From: an uncultured Lachnospiraceae bacterium
GTDB taxonomy: Bacteria; Bacillota; Clostridia; Lachnospirales; Lachnospiraceae
Assembly: GCA_910584945.1 (NCBI GenBank)
Contig: CAJUDY010000003.1
Location: forward strand, 1-64,000
Length of the DNA stretch: 64,000 nt
Direction of reading: 5' to 3'
Position numbers and translations under genes: made by a program. Below, piece after piece: positions 43,783-51,685 of the stretch. The notes beneath the pieces were generated by a model. It saw only the letters and a list, made by a program, of their open reading frames with translations. It was not told the DNA's origin and did no database searches. Position 1 is the first letter of the stretch. Each line of letters starts with the position of its first letter.

Positions 43783-44608
43783 AGAGACTCCTTCTTCTGC
43801 ACCCTACGACGCCGCCCTCGTTAGTTCCGGAGAACCACAGCGTTTCATCCGCCGGGCAGGAAAGCACGCGGTTCTTTCCCCTCTCCACAGGAAGATAAAA
43901 GATCTCCGTACAGACGCCCGCCTCCGGTCCAAAGCAGAGGTAAGGACTTTGAGGGGACGTATTTTCTCTCAAAAAAGAAACATACTCCTCCAGAACCATC
44001 CCTTCCCGCTTCATGGCCAGGCTGTGTGGCACGCCCACATACCGGAAATGCCAGGGTTCCACTCCAATCCCGGTCACTGCCTCTTTCCCCGCAGGATAGC
44101 GCTCGATGAAGCCATAACGGGCCGCCCGCCGACGAAATTCCTGGCAAATGCCCGTCCTGGGAAATTCCGGACGGATAAAATCAATGTGCGCCCGATTCTC
44201 GGCCAGGTCGACGGCAAGTCCGCTCTCGTGCTCGCTGTGCCCGGGCTCCGCCACATAGGTTCTGGTAAACGCCTCCCCTTCCCGCTCCCAGGTGTCCTCC
44301 CAGATCCGCACCTGCTCTTCATGGCTTCGGCAGCCGCTCACCAGGACAATCCGGTCTCCGCTTCCAAGATCAGCCAACAGGCGGCAGAGCATCCTGGCTG
44401 TCTCGCTTTCCAAAACCAGGTCCGTTTCGTCCTCCGCGCCCTCCGGCAAGCGTTCTGTCCCGGAATCCTTCTCAAGGGCGGGTATGCCGTTTGGCATCAC
44501 CCGGATAAGGTCCCCCGGCTCTCCCTCCCCGGAAAGCCTGTACTTTGGATTCACCAGAATCAGAGAACCCCTCTTCGTATCCTCGTAGGTCAGCGTCGTC
44601 TGCTTCAT
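43775..44608 (-). CDS. vanXY: D,D-peptidase of VanXY/VanY type (M15)
   Basis: 277 residues. M15 zinc motif GHSEHESGLAVDL (His127, Asp134), EPWHFR with Glu184 and His187, and SGCRSHEEQVRIWEDT at 91-106, as in VanXY of vanG clusters. It removes D-Ala from D-Ala-D-Ala precursors. No signal peptide, consistent with cytoplasmic VanXY. An extra tail of about 75 residues follows the catalytic domain. Its start overlaps the ligase stop by 4 bases. Confidence 0.85.
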   Translation of the reverse strand: MKQTTLTYEDTKRGSLILVNPKYRLSGEGEPGDLIRVMPNGIPALEKDSGTERLPEGAEDETDLVLESETARMLCRLLADLGSGDRIVLVSGCRSHEEQVRIWEDTWEREGEAFTRTYVAEPGHSEHESGLAVDLAENRAHIDFIRPEFPRTGICQEFRRRAARYGFIERYPAGKEAVTGIGVEPWHFRYVGVPHSLAMKREGMVLEEYVSFLRENTSPQSPYLCFGPEAGVCTEIFYLPVERGKNRVLSCPADETLWFSGTNEGGVVGCRRRSLYG

Positions 44609-45657
44609 GGCTGTCCCTCCGTCTCCAGAATCCGGTTTACAATCTCCTCAAAAGAGTGTCCCGCCGCCTTCATCATATTGGGGAAACGGCTGTGGGGAGT
44701 GAAGCCGGGGATTGTGTTGACCTCATTAAAGTAAAGCCGTCCGTCCCCGGTGAGAAAAAGGTCCACCCGGGCGAACCCGCTGCACCCAAGCGCCCGGTAG
44801 ACGGTCTGGGCCGTCCTTTTGATCCTGGCCATCTCCTCCCGGTCCACCCGGGCCGGCACGTGTATCCGGGAGGTCTTCAGCGTATATTTCTCTGTATAGT
44901 CAAAAAAGCCTTCGGAAAGCTCGATCTCGTCTGCCTCTCCCACCAGCAGTTCCCCTGTTCCAATCACGGCGCAGCCCACCTCTCTGCCCTCAATCCGCTC
45001 CTCCATGATCGCCATGGTGTCGTGGAGAAAGGCCTGTTCCAAAGCGGGGATCAGATCCACCTCCGTCCGGACCATGGTGATGCCAAAGGAAGATCCCGCG
45101 CGGACCGGCTTGACAAAAAGAGGATACTTCAAGCGCTCTGCGTCCTTCCAAACGTTAAGCGGCTCATAGGGCTTTCGGACCAGTACGGAAGCCGGGACTA
45201 AAATCCCCGCCTGCGCCGCCACCCGGTGCGCCAGCTCCTTGTCCATACAGAGGGCGGAGCTTAAGACGCCGCATCCGGCCACCGGAATTCCGGCCAGGGC
45301 GAGAGCCCCCTGGACTGTCCCGTCCTCCCCGTTTTTGCCGTGGAGCACCGGCAGCACCAGATCAAGAGGCAGGACGCGCTTCCCTTCCCCTGTGTCATAA
45401 TAGAATCCCTGCACCCTTTTGTCCGTGGGCACATATACCGGCGTGCACTGCGCGCTTTGACACCAACCGTCCCTGGCGATCTCATCCGGATTCCCTTGAT
45501 ACCAGAACCACTGTCCCGTGGTCTTATGAAGGCCAATGGGATACACCTCATATTTTTCCTGATCCACATGGCAGATCACTCCGTAAGCGGACTGCAAAGA
45601 CACCTCATACTCCGAGGAACAGCCGCCGAACAACACTGCAACTTTCTTTTTCTTCAT
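44605..45657 (-). CDS. vanG: D-Ala-D-Ser ligase, VanG type
   Basis: 350 residues of the ATP-grasp Ddl family, closest in memory to VanG: FGGCSSEYEVSLQSA, LPVLHGKNGEDGTVQG, GVLSSALCMDKELAHRVA, VRAGSSFGITMVR, GFFDYTEKYTLKTSRIHVPA and FNEVNTIPGFTPHSR. The EKYT omega loop replaces the EK-Y-K/H of D-Ala-D-Ala and D-Ala-D-Lac ligases and marks D-Ala-D-Ser enzymes. Role: makes precursors with low vancomycin affinity. First gene of the effector part, preceded by a 126-base gap with a palindrome. Confidence 0.88.
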   Translation of the reverse strand: MKKKKVAVLFGGCSSEYEVSLQSAYGVICHVDQEKYEVYPIGLHKTTGQWFWYQGNPDEIARDGWCQSAQCTPVYVPTDKRVQGFYYDTGEGKRVLPLDLVLPVLHGKNGEDGTVQGALALAGIPVAGCGVLSSALCMDKELAHRVAAQAGILVPASVLVRKPYEPLNVWKDAERLKYPLFVKPVRAGSSFGITMVRTEVDLIPALEQAFLHDTMAIMEERIEGREVGCAVIGTGELLVGEADEIELSEGFFDYTEKYTLKTSRIHVPARVDREEMARIKRTAQTVYRALGCSGFARVDLFLTGDGRLYFNEVNTIPGFTPHSRFPNMMKAAGHSFEEIVNRILETEGQP

Positions 45658-45675
45658 CGCAAAAAAACCTCCTGT

Positions 45676-45695
45676 TCTGGTAAAAGTTTACCAGA
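45676..45695 (-). promoter_or_regulatory. palindrome in the leader of the vanG-like gene
   Basis: Perfect inverted repeat TCTGGTAAA / TTTACCAGA with a 2-base loop, just before the AGGAGG of vanG. Farther upstream (about 45724-45740) is the near-palindrome TTAGGAAATTTCTAA. This 126-base interval should hold the VanR-responsive promoter. Confidence 0.5.
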
Positions 45696-45783
45696 CAGAA
45701 GGTTTTGACACTTTAACACCGTATTAGAAATTTCCTAATAAAACCTTAAGGCTTTCCGCAGATTTTCTTCAGTTTGTTCCGAT

Positions 45784-46935
45784 TCACTCTGTGGCCGACA
45801 ACCTGCATCCATCTTCAGATATGCGGGGAAGCGCCACAAGAAAACGCGTCTTCCCGTTCTGACTCTCGGCGGTAATCGTCCCGCCGTGAAGGAGAACAAT
45901 CTCCTTTGCAATAGCAAGGCCAAGCCCCGCTCCGCCGGTCTTTGTGGCCCTCGCGTCGTCCAGACGGTAAAAGCGGTCAAAGATCATGGCCAGCTTTTCC
46001 TTCGGAATCGTCTTTCCTTCATTTTCAAAAGAAATCTGTATGCGGTCTTCTTTTTCTTCCGCTCCCACCGTAATGAACGTCCCAGGCGTACTGTAGGAGA
46101 CCGCGTTCTTTAACAGATTCTGAAAGACTCTGGCAAGCTTTGCCGCGTCCCCCTGAATCCGGAGATCCTCAGGAATCCCAAGCTTGATCTGATTGCCGTT
46201 TTTCTCCAGGAGCGGATAAAATTCATCCGCCATCTGCATCATCATATAAGAAAGATCAATCTCTTCCCGCTCCATAGAGGTCTGCTGCATGTTGTACCGG
46301 GTGATCTCAAAAAACTCATTGACCAGCGTCTCCAACCGACAGGCTTTCTCCAGCGTGATCTGTACATATTTTTCTTTCTGCTCCCCCGGCATATCCGGCG
46401 CCTCATGGAGAAGGCTTAAGTAACCGATGACGGAGGTCAGCGGCGTGCGGATGTCGTGGGCCAGATACATGACCAGCTCATCCTTCCGCTTCTCCGCCAG
46501 CTGCGCCTCCATCTGACGTTTCTCCAGCGTATGCTGCACCCGGTTCATCTTCCGCTCCATAGTCTCCATCTCCGGGGACATCTCGATCTCCTTCCCCGCA
46601 AGCAGCGCGTCCAGTCCACGGTCAATCTGCCGAAAATACCGGATAAACCAGCTGAGCGAGATATAGACGAACAACAGAATCGAAAGCAGTATGAAAATCT
46701 CAATATAAAGATCCATGTGGTTGCGGATATAAAACTGATAGATCGTCAGCGCATCCTGATAATCCACAAACAGCACCATCTGAATCAGTCTGACGCATCC
46801 GTTGGCAATCTTTCCCGACAGCAGATTATAGATCAGAAAAAATAAAAACCATGCGCCCGGGATCATCAGCACGATCTGAAAGAAGATTTTCCTCTGCAGC
46901 TTTCCGTAACCGGAATGAAACCATTTAGTTCTCAA
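45784..46935 (-). CDS. vanS: VanS-type sensor histidine kinase
   Basis: 383 residues: two membrane spans (about 19-42 and 80-100) around a short outside loop, linker, phospho-acceptor YLAHDIRTPLTSVIGYLSLL, and ATPase motifs NLLKNAVSYS, IFDRFYRLDDARA, GGAGLGLAIAKEI. Overlaps vanR by 11 bases. The context of VanG/VanXY genes makes it the sensor for cell-wall antibiotic stress. Confidence 0.88.
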   Translation of the reverse strand: MRTKWFHSGYGKLQRKIFFQIVLMIPGAWFLFFLIYNLLSGKIANGCVRLIQMVLFVDYQDALTIYQFYIRNHMDLYIEIFILLSILLFVYISLSWFIRYFRQIDRGLDALLAGKEIEMSPEMETMERKMNRVQHTLEKRQMEAQLAEKRKDELVMYLAHDIRTPLTSVIGYLSLLHEAPDMPGEQKEKYVQITLEKACRLETLVNEFFEITRYNMQQTSMEREEIDLSYMMMQMADEFYPLLEKNGNQIKLGIPEDLRIQGDAAKLARVFQNLLKNAVSYSTPGTFITVGAEEKEDRIQISFENEGKTIPKEKLAMIFDRFYRLDDARATKTGGAGLGLAIAKEIVLLHGGTITAESQNGKTRFLVALPRISEDGCRLSATE

Positions 46936-47623
46936 TCTTGTACCCCACTCCCCACACCGTATGAATGTATTTGGGACGCTCCGCCGTGTCTCCTAACTTC
47001 TCCCGGAGATGGCGGATATGGACGGTGATGGTATTGTTGGACTTCTGGTAGTACTCGTCCTTCCAAATCTCATGAAACAGCTCCTCGGAGCTGACCACCT
47101 TCCCTTTCCTCTGACAGAGAATCTTCAAAATCTCGAACTCCGTCGGGGTCAGGTCCAGTTTCTTCCCGTTCAGAGTACATTCATGGCTGCTCACATTGAG
47201 GCAAATCCCGGAATGAAAGAGAAAGCGCTCCTCTTCCCCCGCAGACGCCGGATTATATTTCTTATAGCGGCGAAGCTGCGCCTTCACCCGGGCCACCATC
47301 TCCAGAGGGCGAAAGGGCTTCGTGATATAATCGTCCGCCCCCAGGGTCAGCCCGGTGATCTTATCGATCTCCGCATCCTTTGCAGTCAGCATAATGACCG
47401 GATAGGTGTGAGTTTTTCGAATCTCCTGGCAGAGTTCAAAGCCGCTCATCCCCGGTAACATCACATCCAGAATCGCCAGATCCAGCTCTTCTCTCTCTAT
47501 GCAAGCCAGCGCATCCTGCGCTTTATAACAGCGGTATACCGTATAATTCTCACTCTCCAGATACAAGGCCACCAGATCTGTGATCTCCTGCTCGTCATCC
47601 ACCACCAGTATTTTCTCTCCCAT
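46925..47623 (-). CDS. vanR: VanR-type response regulator (OmpR family)
   Basis: 232 residues. Receiver domain with acceptor Asp in LAILDVMLPGMSG, KPFRPLEMVARVKAQLRRYK, then OmpR/PhoB winged helix (LTPTEFEILKILCQRKGKVV, NTITVHIRHLREKLGD, HTVWGVGYKIEN). The start at 47623 has GAGGAGAAAG. An extended -10 TGC-TATGAT lies at 47658-47666. It should drive the vanG promoter at about 45.7 kb. Confidence 0.9.
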   Translation of the reverse strand: MGEKILVVDDEQEITDLVALYLESENYTVYRCYKAQDALACIEREELDLAILDVMLPGMSGFELCQEIRKTHTYPVIMLTAKDAEIDKITGLTLGADDYITKPFRPLEMVARVKAQLRRYKKYNPASAGEEERFLFHSGICLNVSSHECTLNGKKLDLTPTEFEILKILCQRKGKVVSSEELFHEIWKDEYYQKSNNTITVHIRHLREKLGDTAERPKYIHTVWGVGYKIEN

Positions 47624-47722
47624 CGTGCTTTCTCCTCGTTTTTTATCATTATAAGCAATCATAGCACAGAAGCGGAGATAGATAATGTTAATATTTCTTA
47701 ATATTTTATGAATTTCGCTATT

Positions 47723-48754
47723 TTACGCGATCTCCTCCCACCCTTCTTTTGTCCTGATATACTGCCTGCCGTAATCGGCGTAAAAGTACGCCCGGACACA
47801 TGGCGCGATGTTGCAGATATCGCTGAAGCTGCACAGTACGATATTACCCGGTTGGTTCACATACTCTTCGGTCTCATCTCCGGTCAGAAAACGCCATCCG
47901 CTGTCCGCAAAATCGGTCTCCGGCTCCTGCCGGTACATATAGCCGACCCGCTCTTCCTCCAGAGCTTTCTTCGTGACCAGACACTTCTGACTCATGTCAA
48001 AAAGCGCCGCCCATTCCCTTGCCTCCGGATGATACCATCCATTTTTCTGCCAGGCCATTCCTTCCTCAAAGAGCTGACGGACCAGCCGGATATTCAGCTT
48101 CAGGAAATCGTTAAGCCCTTCCTCTTCCCGGCGCATAAAGTACACCGCTCCGCACAGACAGCTTAAAGCATACTCCTCCCAGGAGTGATAGAACACCTGG
48201 GCCATACGGACATAGGGGTCTGTGATCTCCCAGAACGCTTCTTCCGTAATCACACCGAAGGCCGCCGCCTTCCGGCAAAGCCCAATCTTCTCATTGATAT
48301 CCCAGGCATAAAGTCCCCGCTCCCCCACAAGAGGCGCGAAGCAGGCCGCCATCTCTTTGGAAGCCAGGAACCACTCTCTTCCCTCCGGGCGCAGCTCTTC
48401 CAGGGCGAACATCGGCGCACCTACCCAGAAGGTCCGGAACTGCTCATACTGCTCACAGTCGGAAAATTCCCGAAGCAGCGCCGCTTCCAAAGATTCCCGG
48501 TCACGAATCTCATACATTTGCTGCAGGAATTCCCGGCCCTTGGCTGCCGCCTCTTCTGTGGGGCAGTGATACAAAACGTCATACCCCATATGCCCCTCAA
48601 TCCCCGGCATCTTCCGGCAAGTGGAAATCCCGCTCAAAAGCAGGGTGAACGCAGTCCGGTCCACCGGCTTCGCCTCCTTGCTCTTCGGCATCTGCTCCAG
48701 TTCCTTTTGAAATGCTGCAATCTCTTCGATCATCTCTGTAATCTGATTTGTCAT
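47723..48754 (-). CDS. DUF1266 plus DUF2185 two-domain protein
   Basis: 343 residues. The middle (about 150-220: YAWDINEKIGLCRKAAAFGV, SWEEYALSCLCGAVYFM) resembles DUF1266; the C-terminal 90 residues (CLVTKKALEEERVGYMYRQE, SGWRFLTGDETEEYVNQPGN) match DUF2185, a domain also found as an immunity-like protein (Imm33 relatives). Cytoplasmic. No toxin gene is adjacent. Single gene between vanR and the nitroreductase. Confidence 0.7.
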   Translation of the reverse strand: MTNQITEMIEEIAAFQKELEQMPKSKEAKPVDRTAFTLLLSGISTCRKMPGIEGHMGYDVLYHCPTEEAAAKGREFLQQMYEIRDRESLEAALLREFSDCEQYEQFRTFWVGAPMFALEELRPEGREWFLASKEMAACFAPLVGERGLYAWDINEKIGLCRKAAAFGVITEEAFWEITDPYVRMAQVFYHSWEEYALSCLCGAVYFMRREEEGLNDFLKLNIRLVRQLFEEGMAWQKNGWYHPEAREWAALFDMSQKCLVTKKALEEERVGYMYRQEPETDFADSGWRFLTGDETEEYVNQPGNIVLCSFSDICNIAPCVRAYFYADYGRQYIRTKEGWEEIA

Positions 48755-48801
48755 CCTCTTAATCTCCTATTTAAGTTCCGCATCTGCTGTTTTCAGGTTT
48801 T

Positions 48802-49335
48802 TTATTTTGCGCCGTAGCATTCTTTATGTATTTTCTCCGTCAGAAGATTTTCTTCTGTATGAGGTGACGGATGATCTTTCGGCATTCCAAGAGACAGGAT
48901 TGCTTCTAGCCGAAGCTGCATCGGATATCCCAACAGCTCCCTTACATACGCTTCCGTCGTCCTTCCGTCAGAAGCCTCCCGAAGTCTTCCCTGAATCCAG
49001 CAACTTCCAACGCCCAGACTGTCCGCCATCAGGTGCATATTGGCCATGGCGATGGAACAGTCTTCCGTCCACACGTCCGTCTTCGTCTCGTCCCCCAGCA
49101 CCACGACGGCGCTGTCCGCTTCCTCCAGCATCTTCGCCCCTGCCGCCCGGGCTTTCGCCATCTGTTTTAAAGTCTCCTTATCCCGCACAAGAATGAACTC
49201 CCAGGGACGGATCGCCCTTCCGGAGGCAGACAAAAGTCCTGCCTGCAGGATTTTCTCAAGCTTTTCTTCCGGAACCGGTTCCCGTGTGTAGGCTCTGACA
49301 CTGCGTCGGTTCTTCATCATCTCCAATAATTCCAT
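48802..49335 (-). CDS. nitroreductase family protein
   Basis: 177 residues of the FMN-binding nitroreductase fold: MMKNRRSVRAYTREPVPEEK, LLSASGRAIRPWEFILV, SIAMANMHLMADSLGVGSCW, and a final EAILSLGMPKDHP. NAD(P)H-dependent reductase, substrate unknown. Single gene. Confidence 0.92.
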   Translation of the reverse strand: MELLEMMKNRRSVRAYTREPVPEEKLEKILQAGLLSASGRAIRPWEFILVRDKETLKQMAKARAAGAKMLEEADSAVVVLGDETKTDVWTEDCSIAMANMHLMADSLGVGSCWIQGRLREASDGRTTEAYVRELLGYPMQLRLEAILSLGMPKDHPSPHTEENLLTEKIHKECYGAK

Positions 49336-49390
49336 ATAATCTTACTTCCCTTTCCCTCATGCATTTTTTTCATCATATCATGAATCCGGC

Positions 49391-50020
49391 CTACCGGCAA
49401 CATCCAAGCAGTTCCAATAGCCATTTGTTGTCTGCTGATTCAGGAACCGCCGAAAAAAGATTCACCCGGTTCCAGTCTCCGCTTCTCTTTGAGAACGCCG
49501 GAAATAAGAACCCCCACTTCGGAGATCCCGGTTCATATTCCCCCGCCAGGGGACAAAATGCACAGATCAGATACTCATACACTTCCTCCGACTCTCCAAG
49601 CCGCTCTTTATCTTTTGCCTTCACCGGCACGTCATACCGGTCGTGAAATACCAGAACCGCATAAGGCTCTTTTTCGGGGTACCGCACTCCCGCCAATTCG
49701 TAAAACATCTCCATCAGCGCATCGTTCTTTAAGCCGCAGTCCTTGATCGCCATCAAAAGCTGCCGCATACTGCCCGGGCCGGTCTGCCCTTCAGAAAAAA
49801 ACGCCTCTCTGAGCTGCTCGTTCGTTCTGGCATAAGGAATCGCTTTGGCAATCGCCAGATTCTTCTCCTTCTCCCTCGGAGACAGTTTCAAAAAATTTGT
49901 ATTAAACGTGCCATCGATCTCCCCGTCCGCATCCATATAGCCGCCCGCGATCCGCGTCATGGACGTCCTGGAAAGCGTCATACGCCGGGTCAGTTCCATC
50001 ATGTCTTCTCTATCAATCAT
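49391..50020 (-). CDS. DUF4317 family protein, possibly shortened
   Basis: 209 residues: DREDMMELTRRMTLSRTSMT, FNTNFLKLSPREKEKNLAIA, ALMEMFYELAGVRYPEKEPY and YEYLICAFCPLAGEYEPG. These are typical of the DUF4317 proteins of Lachnospiraceae. From memory the family is often near twice this length, so the C-terminal half may be missing, but the reading frame ends cleanly (LLELLGCCR). Function unknown. 20 bases after rlmH. Confidence 0.8.
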   Translation of the reverse strand: MIDREDMMELTRRMTLSRTSMTRIAGGYMDADGEIDGTFNTNFLKLSPREKEKNLAIAKAIPYARTNEQLREAFFSEGQTGPGSMRQLLMAIKDCGLKNDALMEMFYELAGVRYPEKEPYAVLVFHDRYDVPVKAKDKERLGESEEVYEYLICAFCPLAGEYEPGSPKWGFLFPAFSKRSGDWNRVNLFSAVPESADNKWLLELLGCCR

Positions 50021-50040
50021 ATCTCTCTCCTGATTCCAAC

Positions 50041-50520
50041 TTATTTATGATAAGGCGCTCCGCTCTGAATCATAAAGCTCCGGTAGATTTGCTCCAGCAG
50101 GATCACCCGCATCAACTGGTGGGGAAACGTCATCCTGGAGAAGCTGAGCCGAAAGTCCGCCCGCGAAAGCACTTCCTCCGACAGTCCCAGAGAACCGCCG
50201 ATCACAAACGCCGCATGGCTGATTCCGCCCACCTTCCACCGCTCCATCTGCTCAGACAACTCCTCCGAATTAAACATCTTCCCATCAATCGCAAGAGCCA
50301 CCACATAAGCCCCCGCCGGAAGCTTCTTAAGGATGCGCTCTCCCTCCTTCTCCCTGATCTGCACTTTCTGCGCCTCACTGGCCCCCTCCGGCGTCTTCTC
50401 ATCCGCCACCTCAACGATCTCCAGCCTGCAAAACCGCCCAAGCCTCTTCCCATACTCCTCAATCGCCCCCGTAAAATACCGCTCCTTCACCTTCCCAACC
50501 CCAATCACCGTAATCCTCAT
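50041..50520 (-). CDS. rlmH: 23S rRNA (pseudouridine1915-N3)-methyltransferase
   Basis: 159 residues, SPOUT fold: MRITVIGVGKVKERYFTGAI, VALAIDGKMFNSEELSEQME, FVIGGSLGLSEEVLSRADFR, LSFSRMTFPHQLMRVILLEQ. Complete length. Confidence 0.97.
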   Translation of the reverse strand: MRITVIGVGKVKERYFTGAIEEYGKRLGRFCRLEIVEVADEKTPEGASEAQKVQIREKEGERILKKLPAGAYVVALAIDGKMFNSEELSEQMERWKVGGISHAAFVIGGSLGLSEEVLSRADFRLSFSRMTFPHQLMRVILLEQIYRSFMIQSGAPYHK

Positions 50521-50707
50521 CCCTTATCCCCTCTCTCCCTTCTTCTGCTCTCCATCATACCATAAAACCTCCATCCCTTCAAATCCTATCCGAAACCATC
50601 TGTATCGACCTGCCTGCCAACACTCGCCTGTATACGCCGATCCGTATACCGCTGCCAACCTCCTGTAAATATCCATCTACATACACCCGTATCCTCTGCC
50701 AACCCCA

Positions 50708-50891
50708 GTCGCCGACAGGATATCGACAGCCCCGGGCAGGCTTTTCAAGGGCGCCCTTAGCAGAGATGAAATCCAGCTCTTACGCAGACCCGGCGCGAGG
50801 CTTTTGCCGAGCGTCGCTGGTCGAAGTTAGAGCTTAGTTCAGATCTGCGTTGCCCGCGCCTGCCCGGGGCTGCCAGTATCCTGTCGGCGAC
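50708..50891. repeat. 184-bp imperfect palindromic element
   Basis: Outer arms GTCGCCGACAGGATA (50708-50722) and its complement (50877-50891), a 5x5 internal loop, then AGCCCCGGGCAGGC (50728-50741) with 50858-50871: 29 paired bases. Inside are AAGGGCGCCCTT, and two crossing complementary pairs, AGCTCT (50775-50780)/AGAGCT (50829-50834) and ACGCAGA (50782-50788)/TCTGCGT (50844-50850), which could form a pseudoknot. It lies alone between divergent rlmH and the zinc-ribbon gene; the rest of 50521-50980 shows no gene. Candidate structured RNA or non-autonomous mobile element. Confidence 0.7.
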
Positions 50892-50980
50892 GTCTGTTCC
50901 TGTTTTCAATTTCCATATTGTATTTCCCCATATCTTTCGATATAATAAAACATAACAATCACAGAAGGAGGACCCCCCTC

Positions 50981-51613
50981 ATGCCCTGGTGTCCCATATG
51001 TAAAAACGAATATATCGCAGGCAAAACCCACTGCCCCGACTGCGACGTCGACCTGGTAGACGAGCTCACCGAAGATCCCGAACCAAAAGTCCCCGTCCCC
51101 ATTCCGGTCCCCAGTGAAGAAGACCTGTCCGACTTAGCCGCCCGGGCGGCGTCCACCAGCCATATGAATACCCACGTCTCTGCCCGGGACCGGCAATCCG
51201 ATACCCGCTCCTCCGCATGGACTTTCCTGGTGGTGGGAGGCATCGGCTTTGCCGTAATCACCCTGGCGCTCGCAGGCGTGATTCAGCTTCCCTTCAACAC
51301 CTTCTCTCTTGTCATCCTGGAGGGCATGTTCCTGCTCTTCCTGATCTTCGCCTTCGTCTCCTTCCGCAGTGCCAGAGAACTGCTGGACGAAGTCTCCAGA
51401 GAAGACAGCCTGGAAACCCGCATTCGGGAATGGGCCAAAGACCACCTGATCCCGGAAGAACTGTCTGCCGGAATCACAGAAGACACTCCCGAGGAGATGC
51501 GCTATTTCCTGATCTCCGAAGCCATCCACGAGCGGCTCATGCCCGCCTTCCCGGAAGTAGACGACGCTTACGCGGAACAACTGACCGAAGACTTTTACAA
51601 TGAACTCTTCTGA
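50981..51613 (+). CDS. zinc-ribbon membrane protein
   Basis: 210 residues. N-terminal zinc ribbon CPICKNEYIAGKTHCPDC, a linker rich in Pro and acidic residues, two membrane spans (about 80-102 and 108-130: FLVVGGIGFAVITLALAGVI, LVILEGMFLLFLIFAFVSF), and an acidic cytoplasmic tail with two similar helices. Start ATG 50981 follows AGAAGGAGG; the preceding frame lies over the promoter. Function unknown. Confidence 0.8.
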   Translation: MPWCPICKNEYIAGKTHCPDCDVDLVDELTEDPEPKVPVPIPVPSEEDLSDLAARAASTSHMNTHVSARDRQSDTRSSAWTFLVVGGIGFAVITLALAGVIQLPFNTFSLVILEGMFLLFLIFAFVSFRSARELLDEVSREDSLETRIREWAKDHLIPEELSAGITEDTPEEMRYFLISEAIHERLMPAFPEVDDAYAEQLTEDFYNELF

Positions 51614-51628
51614 ATCAAAACAGAAAAC

Positions 51629-51665
51629 GGCAGCACAGCGACCCATTCCGGTCCTCTGTACTGCC
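51629..51665. terminator. bidirectional hairpin between zinc-ribbon gene and nfnB
   Basis: Arms GGCAGCACAG (51629-51638) and CTGTACTGCC (51656-51665) with one mismatch; followed by ATTTTCT on the plus strand and GTTTTCTG on the minus strand. Confidence 0.65.
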
Positions 51666-51685
51666 ATTTTCTAATACTTTTTATT

